From NCBI RefSeq assembly GCF_001742185.1, contig NZ_CP015750.1, positions 2,108,001 to 2,172,000 of the forward strand: a stretch of 64,000 nt of DNA. Reading direction: 5' to 3'. The translations under genes were made by a program, and so were the position numbers. The notes beneath the pieces are model-generated. The model had not been told where the DNA came from, ran no database searches, and saw only the letters and a list, made by a program, of their open reading frames with translations. The DNA comes from Pectobacterium wasabiae CFBP 3304. GTDB lineage: Bacteria > Pseudomonadota > Gammaproteobacteria > Enterobacterales > Enterobacteriaceae. Shown piece after piece: positions 11,231-21,721 of this stretch. The first letter of the stretch is position 1, and every line of letters begins with the position of its first letter.

Positions 11231-11262
11231 GCCGGGTGGGTTCCCCACCCGGTTTCTTATTT
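11231..11262 (+). terminator. Terminator of murA
   Basis: The stem CCGGGTGGG with CCCACCCGG and a short TTC loop is followed by TTTCTTATTT. It lies between convergent murA and degS and may also act on the opposite strand only weakly. Confidence 0.85.
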
Positions 11263-11301
11263 ACCTGCCGATAGTGTTTTATCAACGAGCCTTGGATGCC
11301 G

Positions 11302-12399
11302 TCATTGGGTAGGGAATTCCTGTATCGTCATTTGTAGCGTAATTTGTTTATTATCGCGCTCAATCGTGACGGGAATAACGGTACCGGGGTGTATTTCTGA
11401 AACCTGTTCCATAGTTTCGATAATCGAGCGTGCGGGCTTATTGTTCACGCTAACAATGACGTCTTCAATACGGATACCCGCTTTATCCGCCGGTCCACTG
11501 GGATCGATAGTCTGGACGAGAATACCGGTCAACCGACCCTGAGCACCACGATTGTTGGCTAACGTGCTGTTTTCAATATTTTCTAGCTGTACGCCGTTGA
11601 TGCCAATATAGCCGCGAACCACACGACCATCGCGAATCAGTTTACCCATCACTTTGGTTGCCAATGCTACGGGGATGGCGAAGCTAATGCCTTCTGGCGT
11701 CTCGCCATTGCTGCTTTTATCAAAAGAAAGGGTATTAATACCAACCAGTTCACCGAGCGTGTTGACCAGCGCACCACCAGAGTTTCCGTGGTTAATTGAC
11801 GCATCGGTTTGCAGCAGATTTTGGCGTCCTACCTGGCTTTTTTGCTGACCGTAAGTGCTAAGGCTAACGCGGCCGGTGGCGCTGATAACGCCCTGGGTGA
11901 CGGTTTGCCCCAGGTTATAAGGATTGCCAATCGCCATCACGACATCGCCGACGTGCGGGATACGATCTGGATTCATGGGAATGACGGGCAGATTAACGCC
12001 ATCAATTTGCAACACTGCCAGGTCGGTTAGGGTATCGGAGCCGATCACGCGGGCCTCGTACAGCCGGCCGTCTGACAGCTCAATCTGGATCTGCTGCACA
12101 TTATTAATCACATGCTTATTAGTTAAAATATACCCTTTGTCATTCATGATGACGCCAGAACCCAGAGGATGAATGGCGACTTCATTGGGTTTTTCCGTAT
12201 TGGCAACCCGATTATAAATATTAACCACAGCAGGAGCCGCACGGTTGACGCCCTGATGGTAGCTTACGGGCGAGCCATCAGTATTTCTGTCATTGCTTTT
12301 CAGAAACGACGTGCCAGATCCGATAAACGGCAGTACGGCCAGAATAATTCCGGCGACAAGGGCACCAAATAGTGCTGAACGTAATAATTTAGCAAGCAT
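11302..12399 (-). CDS. degS: Site-1 regulated serine protease DegS
   Basis: DegS senses misfolded outer-membrane porins through its PDZ domain and makes the first cut in RseA, releasing sigma-E. One N-terminal TM anchor (about 5-26) is followed by a trypsin-like domain with the triad His96 (LTNKHVIN), Asp126 (SDTLTDLAVL) and Ser207 (GNSGG), then one PDZ domain from about 260. The length of 365 residues is about ten more than E. coli; part of this is a GQQKSQVGRQ insert before the active-site serine. It lies downstream of degQ on the same strand. Confidence 0.97.
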   Translation of the reverse strand: MLAKLLRSALFGALVAGIILAVLPFIGSGTSFLKSNDRNTDGSPVSYHQGVNRAAPAVVNIYNRVANTEKPNEVAIHPLGSGVIMNDKGYILTNKHVINNVQQIQIELSDGRLYEARVIGSDTLTDLAVLQIDGVNLPVIPMNPDRIPHVGDVVMAIGNPYNLGQTVTQGVISATGRVSLSTYGQQKSQVGRQNLLQTDASINHGNSGGALVNTLGELVGINTLSFDKSSNGETPEGISFAIPVALATKVMGKLIRDGRVVRGYIGINGVQLENIENSTLANNRGAQGRLTGILVQTIDPSGPADKAGIRIEDVIVSVNNKPARSIIETMEQVSEIHPGTVIPVTIERDNKQITLQMTIQEFPTQ

Positions 12400-12450
12400 G
12401 GCCGCGATTTACTGTGGAAAGGGAGATAAAGGGAGGATATCACGAGAAGT

Positions 12451-12483
12451 TCGGACACCGCATGACTCGGTGTCCGATTTTTT
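12451..12483. repeat. Inverted repeat between degQ and degS
   Basis: A 9-bp perfect stem (CGGACACCG at 12452-12460 with CGGTGTCCG at 12468-12476) has a 7-base loop and is followed by ATTTTTTA on the plus strand. Both flanking genes run on the minus strand, where the hairpin is preceded by an A-run rather than followed by a T-run. It therefore has terminator shape in the wrong direction for them. Confidence 0.7.
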
Positions 12484-12533
12484 ATGGCGCGCGATCCTTG
12501 GCCGATTAGACTATCGTAAAAAACGACAAGCGA

Positions 12534-13904
12534 TTAACGCAGCAGCAGATAGATCGTTTCTTCGCCTCGGACGATATTCAGCGCCAGAACGGAAGGTTTC
12601 GCTTCCAGCAGCTTGCGCAGTTGCGTGATGTTTTCAATACGTTCACGGTTTACGCCGATGATGATATCGCCTTTTTGCAGGCCAACCTGCGCTGCTGGTG
12701 TGTCCTTGGCGACGTTATCAATCTGCACCCCTTTGCTGCCGTCTTTCAGTTGACCATTAGTCAGGGAGGCGCCCTGTAATGAGGGTGAAAGCGTTTCGGC
12801 ACTAGTCGATGCCGATGTGCTGTTATCCAACACGACGGACACTTCCTGCGGTTTGCCATCACGCAGCAGGCCGATTTTCACGGTTTTACCTGGCGCAGTG
12901 GTGCCGACTTTGGCCCGCAGTTCGGCAAAGCTGCTGATTGGTTTGCCATCCAGCGTAGTCAATACGTCGCCCGCCTTAATTCCGGCTTTGGCCGCGGCAG
13001 ATTTCGGTAAGACTTCGCTGACGAAAGCACCGCGCTGGGCATCGACGTTGAAGGCTTTCGCCATTTCTGACGTCATCTCGCTGCCTTTAATACCCAGTAG
13101 CCCGCGCTTAACTTCGCCGAATTCAACCAACTGCTGCGCCAGATTCTGGGCCATGTTGCTGGGGATAGCGAAACCGATACCGATATTCCCGCCGCCTGGA
13201 GCCAGGATCGCGGTGTTAATACCGATCAGATCGCCGTTGAGGTTCACCAGCGCGCCGCCGGAGTTGCCGCGGTTGATAGAAGCATCGGTCTGGATGAAGT
13301 TTTCTAACCCTTCAAGATTCAGACCGCTACGTCCCAGTGCGGAGATAATGCCGGACGTTGCCGTCTGGCCAAGGCCGAACGGGTTACCAACAGCAACGGC
13401 AAAATCGCCGACGCGCAACTGATCGGAATCTGCCATTTTCACGGAGACCAGGTTTTTGGCACCATTCAACTGGAGCAGGGCGATATCGGTCTGTTCGTCA
13501 CGACCGATCAACTTCGCATCATATTCACGTCCGTCATTAAGCTGGACGCGGATTTTGTCGGCGTTATTGATAACGTGATTGTTGGTGAGCACGTAGCCTT
13601 TTGCGGCATCAATAATCACGCCGGAACCCAGCCCTTCAAACGGACGAGAATTTTGTTTGTCCGTCGGGAAGTTCGGGCCAAAGAAGAACTTGAACTCTTC
13701 CGGTACGCGCTGGCGCTGTACCTGTGTACCTTCAACATGCACGCTGACGACGGCTGGTAAGACTTTTTCCAGCATCGGGGCCAGGCTTGGCGTCTGTTGC
13801 CCTTGAACCACGGCAGGCAGCGCAGCATTCGCTGCGGGAAGCGTGGACAGGGTCAAACCTATGCTTATTGCCAGTGCACTAAATAATAATGATGTTTTTT
13901 TCAT
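12534..13904 (-). CDS. degQ: Periplasmic serine endoprotease DegQ
   Basis: DegQ is an HtrA-family periplasmic protease and chaperone that degrades unfolded envelope proteins. I start at ATG 13902-13904 (MKKTSLLFSA), which has AAGAGAG upstream and gives a proper signal peptide cleaved after A-N-A at about residue 27. The frame is open further upstream, but those codons look non-coding. Triad: His110 (LTNNHVIN), Asp140 (QTDIALL), Ser215 (GNSGGALV). Two PDZ domains follow (about 255-345 and 365-455). It is closer to DegQ than DegP: the N-terminal loop is short and degS is adjacent. Confidence 0.96.
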   Translation of the reverse strand: MKKTSLLFSALAISIGLTLSTLPAANAALPAVVQGQQTPSLAPMLEKVLPAVVSVHVEGTQVQRQRVPEEFKFFFGPNFPTDKQNSRPFEGLGSGVIIDAAKGYVLTNNHVINNADKIRVQLNDGREYDAKLIGRDEQTDIALLQLNGAKNLVSVKMADSDQLRVGDFAVAVGNPFGLGQTATSGIISALGRSGLNLEGLENFIQTDASINRGNSGGALVNLNGDLIGINTAILAPGGGNIGIGFAIPSNMAQNLAQQLVEFGEVKRGLLGIKGSEMTSEMAKAFNVDAQRGAFVSEVLPKSAAAKAGIKAGDVLTTLDGKPISSFAELRAKVGTTAPGKTVKIGLLRDGKPQEVSVVLDNSTSASTSAETLSPSLQGASLTNGQLKDGSKGVQIDNVAKDTPAAQVGLQKGDIIIGVNRERIENITQLRKLLEAKPSVLALNIVRGEETIYLLLR

Positions 13905-14112
13905 TGTTATTAACTCTCTTGCGGCCTGCGGATGAATAAAACGATGATATATAAACTTAAAGACACGGTGAAGAGTCAGACTGACGATCAATGTGTAAAG
14001 TTCACTGCTGTTTCGTCAGCAGATTGTAACTATCGCTTTTTAATGGTGTGTGATCGGACGATGACAGCGCGCGGTGCACGTTTTAATAAGCGTAGAACAA
14101 GGGAGGGAAAGC

Positions 14113-14132
14113 GTGAGGCCAGAAAGCCTCAC
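14113..14132. terminator. Hairpin downstream of zapG
   Basis: A 7-bp perfect stem GTGAGGC/GCCTCAC with a 6-base loop lies 24 bp past the zapG stop on the minus strand and is followed there by GCTTTCCC. It probably terminates zapG, though the T-run is poor. Confidence 0.5.
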
Positions 14133-14155
14133 GTTTAGGGTATAATTAGTTGATA

Positions 14156-14560
14156 TTATTTACGAATTGGGCGTTCGCCCCGCAACAAGCCTGACGCACC
14201 ATCGGAATAATCGCGTGGTGGCATGTTCACCGGTGCCTGATCGTTATCCGCTTCTGACTCGGTCAGACGGTATTTAAACGGATTATCCTGGCCGGGAACG
14301 TTAGGTAACAGGTTATTGGAGCTTTTCGCCATGTGCTGATAAAGCTGACGATAGTCATCCGCCATGTTATCCAACAGTTCCGCACTGCGGGCAAAGTGTC
14401 CAACCAATTCCTGACGATAGTCTTCCAGTTCGGTTTTGCTTTTCTCCAGCTCATTTTGCAATACCTGCTGTTGCCGCAGCTTACGGTTACCAAAGCGCAT
14501 GGCGACAGCACCAATAATAATACCGACGACTAAACCTATCAGCGCATACTCCCAAGTCAT
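14156..14560 (-). CDS. zapG: Cell-division-associated protein ZapG (YhcB)
   Basis: ZapG/YhcB is a DUF1043 inner-membrane protein that links cell division, elongation and envelope synthesis. One N-terminal TM helix (about 4-22, YALIGLVVGIIIGAVAMRF) is followed by a long charged coiled-coil (about 25-85) and a disordered tail ending in LLRGERPIRK. The 134 residues match the family. It is divergent from zapE across 215 bp in which I see no other gene. Confidence 0.94.
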   Translation of the reverse strand: MTWEYALIGLVVGIIIGAVAMRFGNRKLRQQQVLQNELEKSKTELEDYRQELVGHFARSAELLDNMADDYRQLYQHMAKSSNNLLPNVPGQDNPFKYRLTESEADNDQAPVNMPPRDYSDGASGLLRGERPIRK

Positions 14561-14775
14561 AATAGCTCCTATTTTGACGTTGTTGTCCCGTAGGGTTTTT
14601 CACTTAATAATAGTCACTATAACCGTTAACCTTGCCTGAGTGGAATCCTGATGCTCGATGACTGAGGGGAATGTTGACCTACCGCAGACATCAAGGTTGT
14701 TAACTGCGACGATTACGGCTTAAATCGACGGCAACACACAGCAAAACACGACTAACTTTTTTCTCAGGGATTGCG

Positions 14776-15927
14776 ATGGCTACTCCACAGACAACACCGC
14801 AGCAAACAACCCCCTTGGCGCTTTACCAGCAGGCGCTTTCCGCTGGTGAATATCAACCGGACGAGGTACAGCAGCAAACCGTTGAGCGTCTGGAGGCAAT
14901 ACATCAGGCACTATGCGAACGTGCAACGGATGACGGAGTGGGAGCCCCCGGTCGTGCAGGGAAATGGCGTAACTGGCTGGGACTGCGCGATAAACGCGAA
15001 CCTGCCCCGGTTCAAGGGCTGTACATGTGGGGCGGCGTCGGGCGTGGTAAAACCTGGCTGATGGATATGTTTTTCCATAGCCTGCCCGCCGAGCGCAAGA
15101 TGCGCCTGCATTTCCATCGCTTTATGCTACGCGTGCATGAAGAACTGAACCAGTTTCAGGGGCAGGAAAATCCGCTGGAGAAAGTGGCTGATGGCTTCAA
15201 AGCCGAAACGGACGTGCTGTGTTTCGATGAGTTTTTCGTCTCTGACATTACGGATGCGATGCTGCTGGCCGAACTGCTGCGAGCGCTGTTTGCCCGTGGT
15301 ATTGCACTGGTGGCGACGTCGAATATCCCACCAGACGATCTCTACCGCAATGGATTACAACGTGCACGTTTTCTTCCTGCGATTGCGTTGATTAAACAGC
15401 ATTGTGAAGTGCGTAATGTCGATGCCGGTATCGATTATCGTCTGCGTACGCTGACACAGGCACACCTTTATCTCTCGCCGCTGAATGAAGAAACGAATAC
15501 GGCAATGCAGCAGATGTTTACGCGCTTGACCGGGAAGAAATGGCAAACGCCGGGACCAGTGCTGGAGATCAATCATCGTCCGTTAACGACGCTTAGCGTG
15601 AGTGACGGCGTGCTGGCGGTCGATTTCCACACGTTGTGTACGGAAGCACGGAGCCAGAATGATTACATCGCGCTGTCGCGCCTCTACCATACGATGCTGT
15701 TGCACAATGTAACGGTGATGGAGACAAAGGAAGAGAACACCGCCCGCCGCTTTCTGGCGCTGGTGGATGAGTGTTACGATCGTCGCATTAAGCTCATTAT
15801 CTCTGCGCAGGCACCGATGTTTGCTATCTACCAGGGAGAGCACCTGAAATTTGAATATCAGCGCTGTTTATCCCGTTTGCAGGAAATGCAAAGCGAAGAG
15901 TACCTACGGCAGCCGCATTTGGCGTAA
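14776..15927 (+). CDS. zapE: Cell division protein ZapE, AFG1-like ATPase
   Basis: ZapE is an AFG1/LACE1-type P-loop ATPase that joins the Z-ring late in division and destabilises FtsZ polymers under some conditions. Walker A GGVGRGKT is at 86-93, Walker B CFDEFFVSDI near 150, and a sensor-like ATSNIPPDDLY follows. The 383 residues are a few more than E. coli (375); the extra residues are mainly in the N-terminal glutamine/threonine-rich stretch and a loop near 50-65. It is upstream of the rplM promoter. Confidence 0.96.
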   Translation: MATPQTTPQQTTPLALYQQALSAGEYQPDEVQQQTVERLEAIHQALCERATDDGVGAPGRAGKWRNWLGLRDKREPAPVQGLYMWGGVGRGKTWLMDMFFHSLPAERKMRLHFHRFMLRVHEELNQFQGQENPLEKVADGFKAETDVLCFDEFFVSDITDAMLLAELLRALFARGIALVATSNIPPDDLYRNGLQRARFLPAIALIKQHCEVRNVDAGIDYRLRTLTQAHLYLSPLNEETNTAMQQMFTRLTGKKWQTPGPVLEINHRPLTTLSVSDGVLAVDFHTLCTEARSQNDYIALSRLYHTMLLHNVTVMETKEENTARRFLALVDECYDRRIKLIISAQAPMFAIYQGEHLKFEYQRCLSRLQEMQSEEYLRQPHLA

Positions 15928-15967
15928 CACTGGCTGTGGTTTTTCGTGATTTTCGTGTGAAAAAAGG

Positions 15968-16592
<625 letters not shown>

Positions 16593-16604
16593 TCGGGATT
16601 ATAG

Positions 16605-17000
<396 letters not shown>

Positions 17001-17031
17001 TTTCTGGCTGCTTTGCAGCGAAATCAATGCG

Positions 17032-17063
17032 AAAAACCCGGTGCTTGTCACCGGGTTTTTTTT
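17032..17063 (+). terminator. Bidirectional terminator rpsI / MHS transporter gene
   Basis: The stem CCCGGTG/CACCGGG with a CTTGT loop is flanked by an A-run on the left and eight T on the right. It can serve rpsI on the plus strand and the convergent transporter gene (stop at 17116) on the minus strand. Confidence 0.9.
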
Positions 17064-17115
17064 ATATGTATGCTTCATCATTAACGCACGGTTTTTCTCT
17101 TTGCCGTAGTTATGT

Positions 17116-18456
17116 CTATTGTTCCGTTGCGTTTCTCACATCGTGCAGGTCGCGATCTTTGACTTCTGGCATCAAGAAGGCGGATAGCAGACCAATGCAG
17201 GAGTAGCAAATTAGCATCACAACGATGGGATACCACGACCCCGTTATTTGGCAAAAGATACCAGCCAACAACGGTCCCAGGCCCGTAGCGAACAGCCCCC
17301 CGATTTCTTTGGAGATCGCCATCTGGGAGAATCGGTTTTTTGAACCAAACATCTCCGCCATCGTAATCCCTTCGATAGCTGCTTGTCCCAGCACTGCGAT
17401 ATTATGAATAAGAATTAAACATACCGTAATCGTGGCGACGGCTTGCTCTTTGTTCACGATGATTGAGAGCATCGGGTAGGCGAGAAGAATCGAACCGAAT
17501 GTCAGAAAGATATAGGGAATTCGCCGCCCAATTTTATCAGATAACCAGCCTATTAACGGAATCGTCATAAAGCCAATGGCTGAACTTATCATGATGGCGT
17601 CGGTTGGAACTGCTTTACTGAATAGAAGTGTCTGTACCATGTAGCCGGCAAGGAAAGTTTGGATAATGCCCGAATTCCCTGCCTGACCGAATCGTAGACC
17701 TGTCGCGATCCAGAATGATTTCCCTTTCAGTAAAGACCAGAAAGGCGTGTGCTCTTGCGGTTTATGCGTAACCTCTTTTGCTCCCTGTACCCCTTCAAAT
17801 ACCGGGCTTTCTTTCAGGTTCAACCGTAACCAGATGGCAAATCCCATGACAAGGAAGCTGGCAAGGAAAGGAAGACGCCACGCCCAGGAAATAACCTCTT
17901 CATTGCTAAAAAAGTAAAACATCGCCGCCCAGATAGCCGTTGCACTCAACGTACCGCAGTTGGTTCCCATTGCAACCAATGAGGCAATAATGCCTTTTTT
18001 ACCCGCTGGCGCATACTCTGCCAGCATGGTGCTGGCACCAGAAATTTCTGCGCCCGCTCCAAGCCCTTGAATAACTCTAAGCGCGACCAATAGAATAGGA
18101 GCTAAAATGCCAACTTGCTGATAAGTTGGGAGTGCGCCGATTAATGTAGTACAGACCCCCATTAACGCAATAGTAATGAACAGCACTTTTTTTCTGCCTA
18201 CTTTATCTCCCATTTTTCCGAAGAAGACGGCACCCACAATACGGGCAATGTACCCTGCGCCATAGGTACCCATGGCAAGAATTAATGCCATTGCCGCAGA
18301 TTGCTCAGGAAAGAATATTTCATGAAAAACGAGTGCGGCACCAAGAGAATATAACTGAAAGTCCATGAATTCTAATGTTGTGCCAAGCCAACCAGAAACA
18401 GATGCCCTGGCAAGGTCGGATGAACTTCTTTTCACTTTAATTGAGGACTGACTCAT
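17116..18456 (-). CDS. MFS transporter, metabolite:H+ symporter (MHS) type
   Basis: This is a 446-residue inner-membrane permease with about twelve hydrophobic helices. The MHS signs are GWLGTTLEFMDFQLYS near 22-37, the loop 2-3 motif GKMGDKVGRKKVL near 79-91 and a second copy, GWLSDKIGRR, in the C-terminal half. MHS proteins carry organic acids and related solutes (KgtP, ShiA, ProP). The neighbours encode sugar-acid enzymes, so I infer a hexonate substrate. It is the last gene of the minus-strand operon. A TGTTGTATG half-site at 18515-18523 lies upstream. Confidence 0.88.
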   Translation of the reverse strand: MSQSSIKVKRSSSDLARASVSGWLGTTLEFMDFQLYSLGAALVFHEIFFPEQSAAMALILAMGTYGAGYIARIVGAVFFGKMGDKVGRKKVLFITIALMGVCTTLIGALPTYQQVGILAPILLVALRVIQGLGAGAEISGASTMLAEYAPAGKKGIIASLVAMGTNCGTLSATAIWAAMFYFFSNEEVISWAWRLPFLASFLVMGFAIWLRLNLKESPVFEGVQGAKEVTHKPQEHTPFWSLLKGKSFWIATGLRFGQAGNSGIIQTFLAGYMVQTLLFSKAVPTDAIMISSAIGFMTIPLIGWLSDKIGRRIPYIFLTFGSILLAYPMLSIIVNKEQAVATITVCLILIHNIAVLGQAAIEGITMAEMFGSKNRFSQMAISKEIGGLFATGLGPLLAGIFCQITGSWYPIVVMLICYSCIGLLSAFLMPEVKDRDLHDVRNATEQ

Positions 18457-18648
18457 TGTATCACCATATGATTATTGAATTTAATTTAAGATGTGGTGAG
18501 GTATAGATATGTTGTGTTGTATGCGATTTATTTCCCAGGGTAATATATGGGAGTGAATCGGCAGTTAAATAAAAACACACCGTATCCAAATTTTTTTGGT
18601 CAAGAAATTATTGTTAGCATTCCCTTGCTACATCTTCCTGGTAATACA

Positions 18649-19695
18649 TTAAAATTTAACTAAGACTTTTGACGAAATGTTTTTATCGCTTGCGGTAATT
18701 AATGCTTTTTCTATATCTTGATAGGCGTATTCGGCCGATATAATTGGCTGCGGATTAATAATTCCTTTCTCCAGCCATTTAACAGCGGTGGCAAATTCGT
18801 TAATGAAGCGGAATGAGCCTTTCCAGGACAATTCTTTCACCAGCATTTGTGCAACGGGGTACTGCACAGGGCTTGGCCCCATACCAATCTGTACAATTAG
18901 CCCGTTAGGGCGTGTCATGAGTACCGATGAAGCAATGGCCGCAGGGGCACCGCTAGCCTCGAATACGACATCAAAATAGCCTTTATTTTGGCAATATAGC
19001 GCTATTGAATGTTCATCAAGCGGGTTCACCGCGCTATCGGCCCCCATCTCCAGCGCGATATCTCTGCATCTTTCGCTGATATCGGAGGCAACAACTTCTA
19101 CCGCGCCCGAAGCCTTGGCGGAGGCAATCGTTAACGCGCCAATTGGACCAGCACCGATGACTAGTACCTTTTTCCCGACTAGGCTTCCGGCTATATTGAT
19201 GGCATGAATGACGACGGCTGTTGGTTCAGCGAGTGACATAATCTGTGAAGGGATTTTCTCATCATAGGGATAACACTGTGATTCAGAAACCGTGACGTAT
19301 TGGGCGAATCCACCGTTTACGTGTGGATTGAACTGTGCGCTACCCATAAACCGCATAGTGGAACATTCGTTCTGTTTGCCTTCCAGACAATAATCACATT
19401 GATTACAAGGTTGGGAAGGGTTAATCGCAACGCTTTGTCCAACTTTTAATTGGCTATTTTCTGATGCCTTATAAATTTTCCCGACGAATTCATGTCCGAT
19501 AACCATCGGGTGTTTTATTACAGATAAACCAGCGTGACCTTCATGGTAATAATGGATGTCTGATCCACAAATACCGCCACATTCAACCTTAACCACAATA
19601 TCACTATCGGTATAAACCAGTTCACGGTCTTCTACTTTTACATCCTTTTTTCCGTGAACAATACACGCTTCAAATTTAAGTGTATCTTTTTTCAT
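18649..19695 (-). CDS. Zinc-dependent dehydrogenase, L-idonate 5-dehydrogenase-like
   Basis: This is a medium-chain zinc alcohol dehydrogenase closely resembling IdnD, which oxidises L-idonate to 5-ketogluconate. Catalytic zinc ligands are Cys43 (GGICGSD) and His68-Glu69 (IGHEF). Structural zinc cysteines are at 97, 100, 103 and 111. The Rossmann glycines are in VIGAGPIGALT. I use ATG 19693-19695 (348 aa), which has AGAGG upstream; an earlier in-frame ATG at 19722 lacks one. It lies between the SDR and the transporter on the same strand. Substrate is inferred from family and neighbours. Confidence 0.85.
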   Translation of the reverse strand: MKKDTLKFEACIVHGKKDVKVEDRELVYTDSDIVVKVECGGICGSDIHYYHEGHAGLSVIKHPMVIGHEFVGKIYKASENSQLKVGQSVAINPSQPCNQCDYCLEGKQNECSTMRFMGSAQFNPHVNGGFAQYVTVSESQCYPYDEKIPSQIMSLAEPTAVVIHAINIAGSLVGKKVLVIGAGPIGALTIASAKASGAVEVVASDISERCRDIALEMGADSAVNPLDEHSIALYCQNKGYFDVVFEASGAPAAIASSVLMTRPNGLIVQIGMGPSPVQYPVAQMLVKELSWKGSFRFINEFATAVKWLEKGIINPQPIISAEYAYQDIEKALITASDKNISSKVLVKF

Positions 19696-19811
19696 TTTTG
19701 GTGCCTCTGAATATATAATCACATGGTTTTTATTTATCTAGTATGAATAGATATAAAACCAGTTTTATTCATGAAATTTTATTTTCTGGTTACGCTAATT
19801 TTTTATGAAAT

Positions 19812-20585
19812 TTAAAGAACGGCTAACCATCCGCCATCAACATAAATGACCTGGCCATTGATGTAATTAGATGCATTGGCAGATAAGAAAATAGCTGTAC
19901 CGATCAGCTCTTCTGTTTTCCCCCAACGTTTAGTTGGGTTGCTGCTTTTTACCCACTTATCGAATTCGACATCTTTAATTAAGGCTTTGTTCATGTCGGT
20001 AAGGATATAGCCGGGGCCGATCGCATTAGCCTGGATGTTATACTCTGCCCATTCGGCGGACATGGATCGCGTCAACATCTTGATACCCCCTTTGGCTGCG
20101 GTATAAGGTGCGACGGTAGGTCGCGCTTGTTCGCTGGTCAATGAGCAAATATTGATAAATTTCCCACCACGGTTGCGTTTTATCATGCGTACAGCCGCCT
20201 CACGTGACACAAGGAATGTTCCCGTCAGGTGAATATCCATCACGCGTTGCCAGTCTTGCAGCGCGAGTTCGACTAAGGGTTGGCGATGTTGAATTCCAGC
20301 GTTATTAATGACAATATCGATTTCTATACTGGCAGCATCCATCAGGTTGAATGCATTGACGATTTGATCTTCTTTTGAAACATCAATTACATAGCCTTTA
20401 GCGTTATAGCCCTTTGCTGTTAGTTTCTGAACGGCTTCATTCAGCGTTTCTTCCCTGATATCGCTGAGGATAATGGAGGCACCCGCCGAAGCCAGCCCTT
20501 CCGCGTAGGAAAAGCCGAGGCCTCTGGCGGAACCGGTGATTAGTGCTGTTTTTCCTGATAAATCAAATAGTTTTGCGGCATCCAT
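19812..20585 (-). CDS. SDR oxidoreductase, gluconate 5-dehydrogenase (IdnO)-like
   Basis: This short-chain dehydrogenase of 257 residues resembles IdnO, which reduces 5-ketogluconate to gluconate with NAD(P)H. The cofactor motif TGSARGLG is at 17-24, NNAG in the middle, the catalytic serine in NICSLTS and YTAAK as the YxxxK pair. I take ATG 20583-20585, which has a perfect AAGGAG upstream; the frame stays open to 20669 but those codons cross the operator. It is the first gene of the minus-strand operon, and with the IdnD-like enzyme it would convert idonate to gluconate. Confidence 0.87.
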   Translation of the reverse strand: MDAAKLFDLSGKTALITGSARGLGFSYAEGLASAGASIILSDIREETLNEAVQKLTAKGYNAKGYVIDVSKEDQIVNAFNLMDAASIEIDIVINNAGIQHRQPLVELALQDWQRVMDIHLTGTFLVSREAAVRMIKRNRGGKFINICSLTSEQARPTVAPYTAAKGGIKMLTRSMSAEWAEYNIQANAIGPGYILTDMNKALIKDVEFDKWVKSSNPTKRWGKTEELIGTAIFLSANASNYINGQVIYVDGGWLAVL

Positions 20586-20638
20586 CGTTAACTCCTTACG
20601 ATTGTTGAGCAGTAGAACATCGTTATTTGAAGAGATAG

Positions 20639-20668
20639 TGTTGTCATACATCATGTTGTAATACAACA
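20639..20668. promoter_or_regulatory. Tandem 15-bp operator-like palindromes
   Basis: TGTTGTAATACAACA at 20654-20668 is a perfect palindrome about its central A. Directly abutting it at 20639-20653 is TGTTGTCATACATCA, which agrees at 13 of 15 positions. Both lie between the divergent SDR and GntR genes. A third copy lies at 21747-21761. They are the natural candidates for binding of the adjacent GntR protein. Confidence 0.75.
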
Positions 20669-20763
20669 CATGAGTGGAACTGATGGTGTCGCTTTGTTAT
20701 ACTTCAATCAACAATCAAAGCGTTTTTTTGTGATCATGATTCCAATAATTGATTTGAGGCATT

Positions 20764-21468
20764 ATGGACAATATAGAGTCAATACCAAGAAATAACATTG
20801 CCGAAGCGGTTTACCAGAAAATGCAGAAAAAAATACTCAGCGGGGAATGGAAACAGGGCGAAAAGCTACCGTCTGAGTTTGAGCTAAGTGAGGCTTTTGA
20901 TGTAAGTCGAACCAGTATTCGCAGTGCGGTTCAAAAGCTGAGAAACTTAGGGATAATTTATACTAAGCATGGTAGAGGCTCTTTTGTTTCGAATGAAATT
21001 GATAGCTTTCGTATGCAGGCGAATGACAAGCCTATCCTTCACCTAACGAAAGGTGAATTTATGGATATGATGGTTTTTCGGCAAACCGTGGAGTTTAAGT
21101 GTATCGAATTGGCTGCTAAAAATGCGACAGACGAAGATATTTATCTTATAGAAGATGCACTTAACAGAATGCTTATCAACAAGAATGACTATAAAAAATA
21201 TTCTCAGGCCGATTTGGATTTTCATCTGGCGATCATTAACGCGGCGCATAACAAAGTGTTTTCACATGCCATTAAGTATGTGAAGGGTATGTATTATTTT
21301 TATCTGGAAGAGTTGAACCGTGTTTTAGGTATAACGCTGGATAGCATTGATGCACATATCAAAATTTTTATGGCGATAAAGAATCATGATATTGAAACGG
21401 CCAAGCTATGTCTGGATCAGGCAATGGAATGCAATATTGTCATGATTAATAATCTTGAGAATAGCTAG
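20764..21468 (+). CDS. GntR-family transcriptional regulator, FadR subfamily
   Basis: The N-terminal winged helix (about 12-75, with FELSEAFDVSRTSIRSAVQK) is followed by an FCD ligand-binding domain (about 90-225). FCD metal-binding residues are in DLDFHLAIINAAH and DAHIKIFMA. The 234 residues fit the subfamily, whose members usually sense sugar acids or other carboxylates. The gene is divergent from the SDR-dehydrogenase-transporter operon. The DNA here is visibly AT-richer than the ribosomal genes next door. The likely role is local repressor, with an intermediate of the pathway as inducer (inference). Confidence 0.9.
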   Translation: MDNIESIPRNNIAEAVYQKMQKKILSGEWKQGEKLPSEFELSEAFDVSRTSIRSAVQKLRNLGIIYTKHGRGSFVSNEIDSFRMQANDKPILHLTKGEFMDMMVFRQTVEFKCIELAAKNATDEDIYLIEDALNRMLINKNDYKKYSQADLDFHLAIINAAHNKVFSHAIKYVKGMYYFYLEELNRVLGITLDSIDAHIKIFMAIKNHDIETAKLCLDQAMECNIVMINNLENS

Positions 21469-21721
21469 CGCGTAAATATCATTGCGTTTTCCAGGCCGAA
21501 CGCCTTTCTTATTTCAGAATCCCCGTAACGGCCTGCTGATGTTTTCCTCTTGATGTCACCGTCAGAAACCGTGTTATTTTACCGTGTTTTTTGTATCTGA
21601 AATGTGTCTATAGTGGGGCATTATTTGTTTAATTCATTAATTTCATTGAATTTAATAATATACCCCGTTTTTTGTGCTTTTCTGGTTTTCCTTCGATATC
21701 AGTTGCTTTTATTTTTCCCTT

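Noticed and set aside
18515-18523. Full operator before the transporter gene
   Set aside because: Only a half-site TGTTGTATG is present; the second arm does not match, so it is not marked as an operator.
20586-20669. Longer start for the IdnO-like SDR
   Set aside because: It would translate the operator palindromes; ATG 20585 has a perfect AAGGAG.
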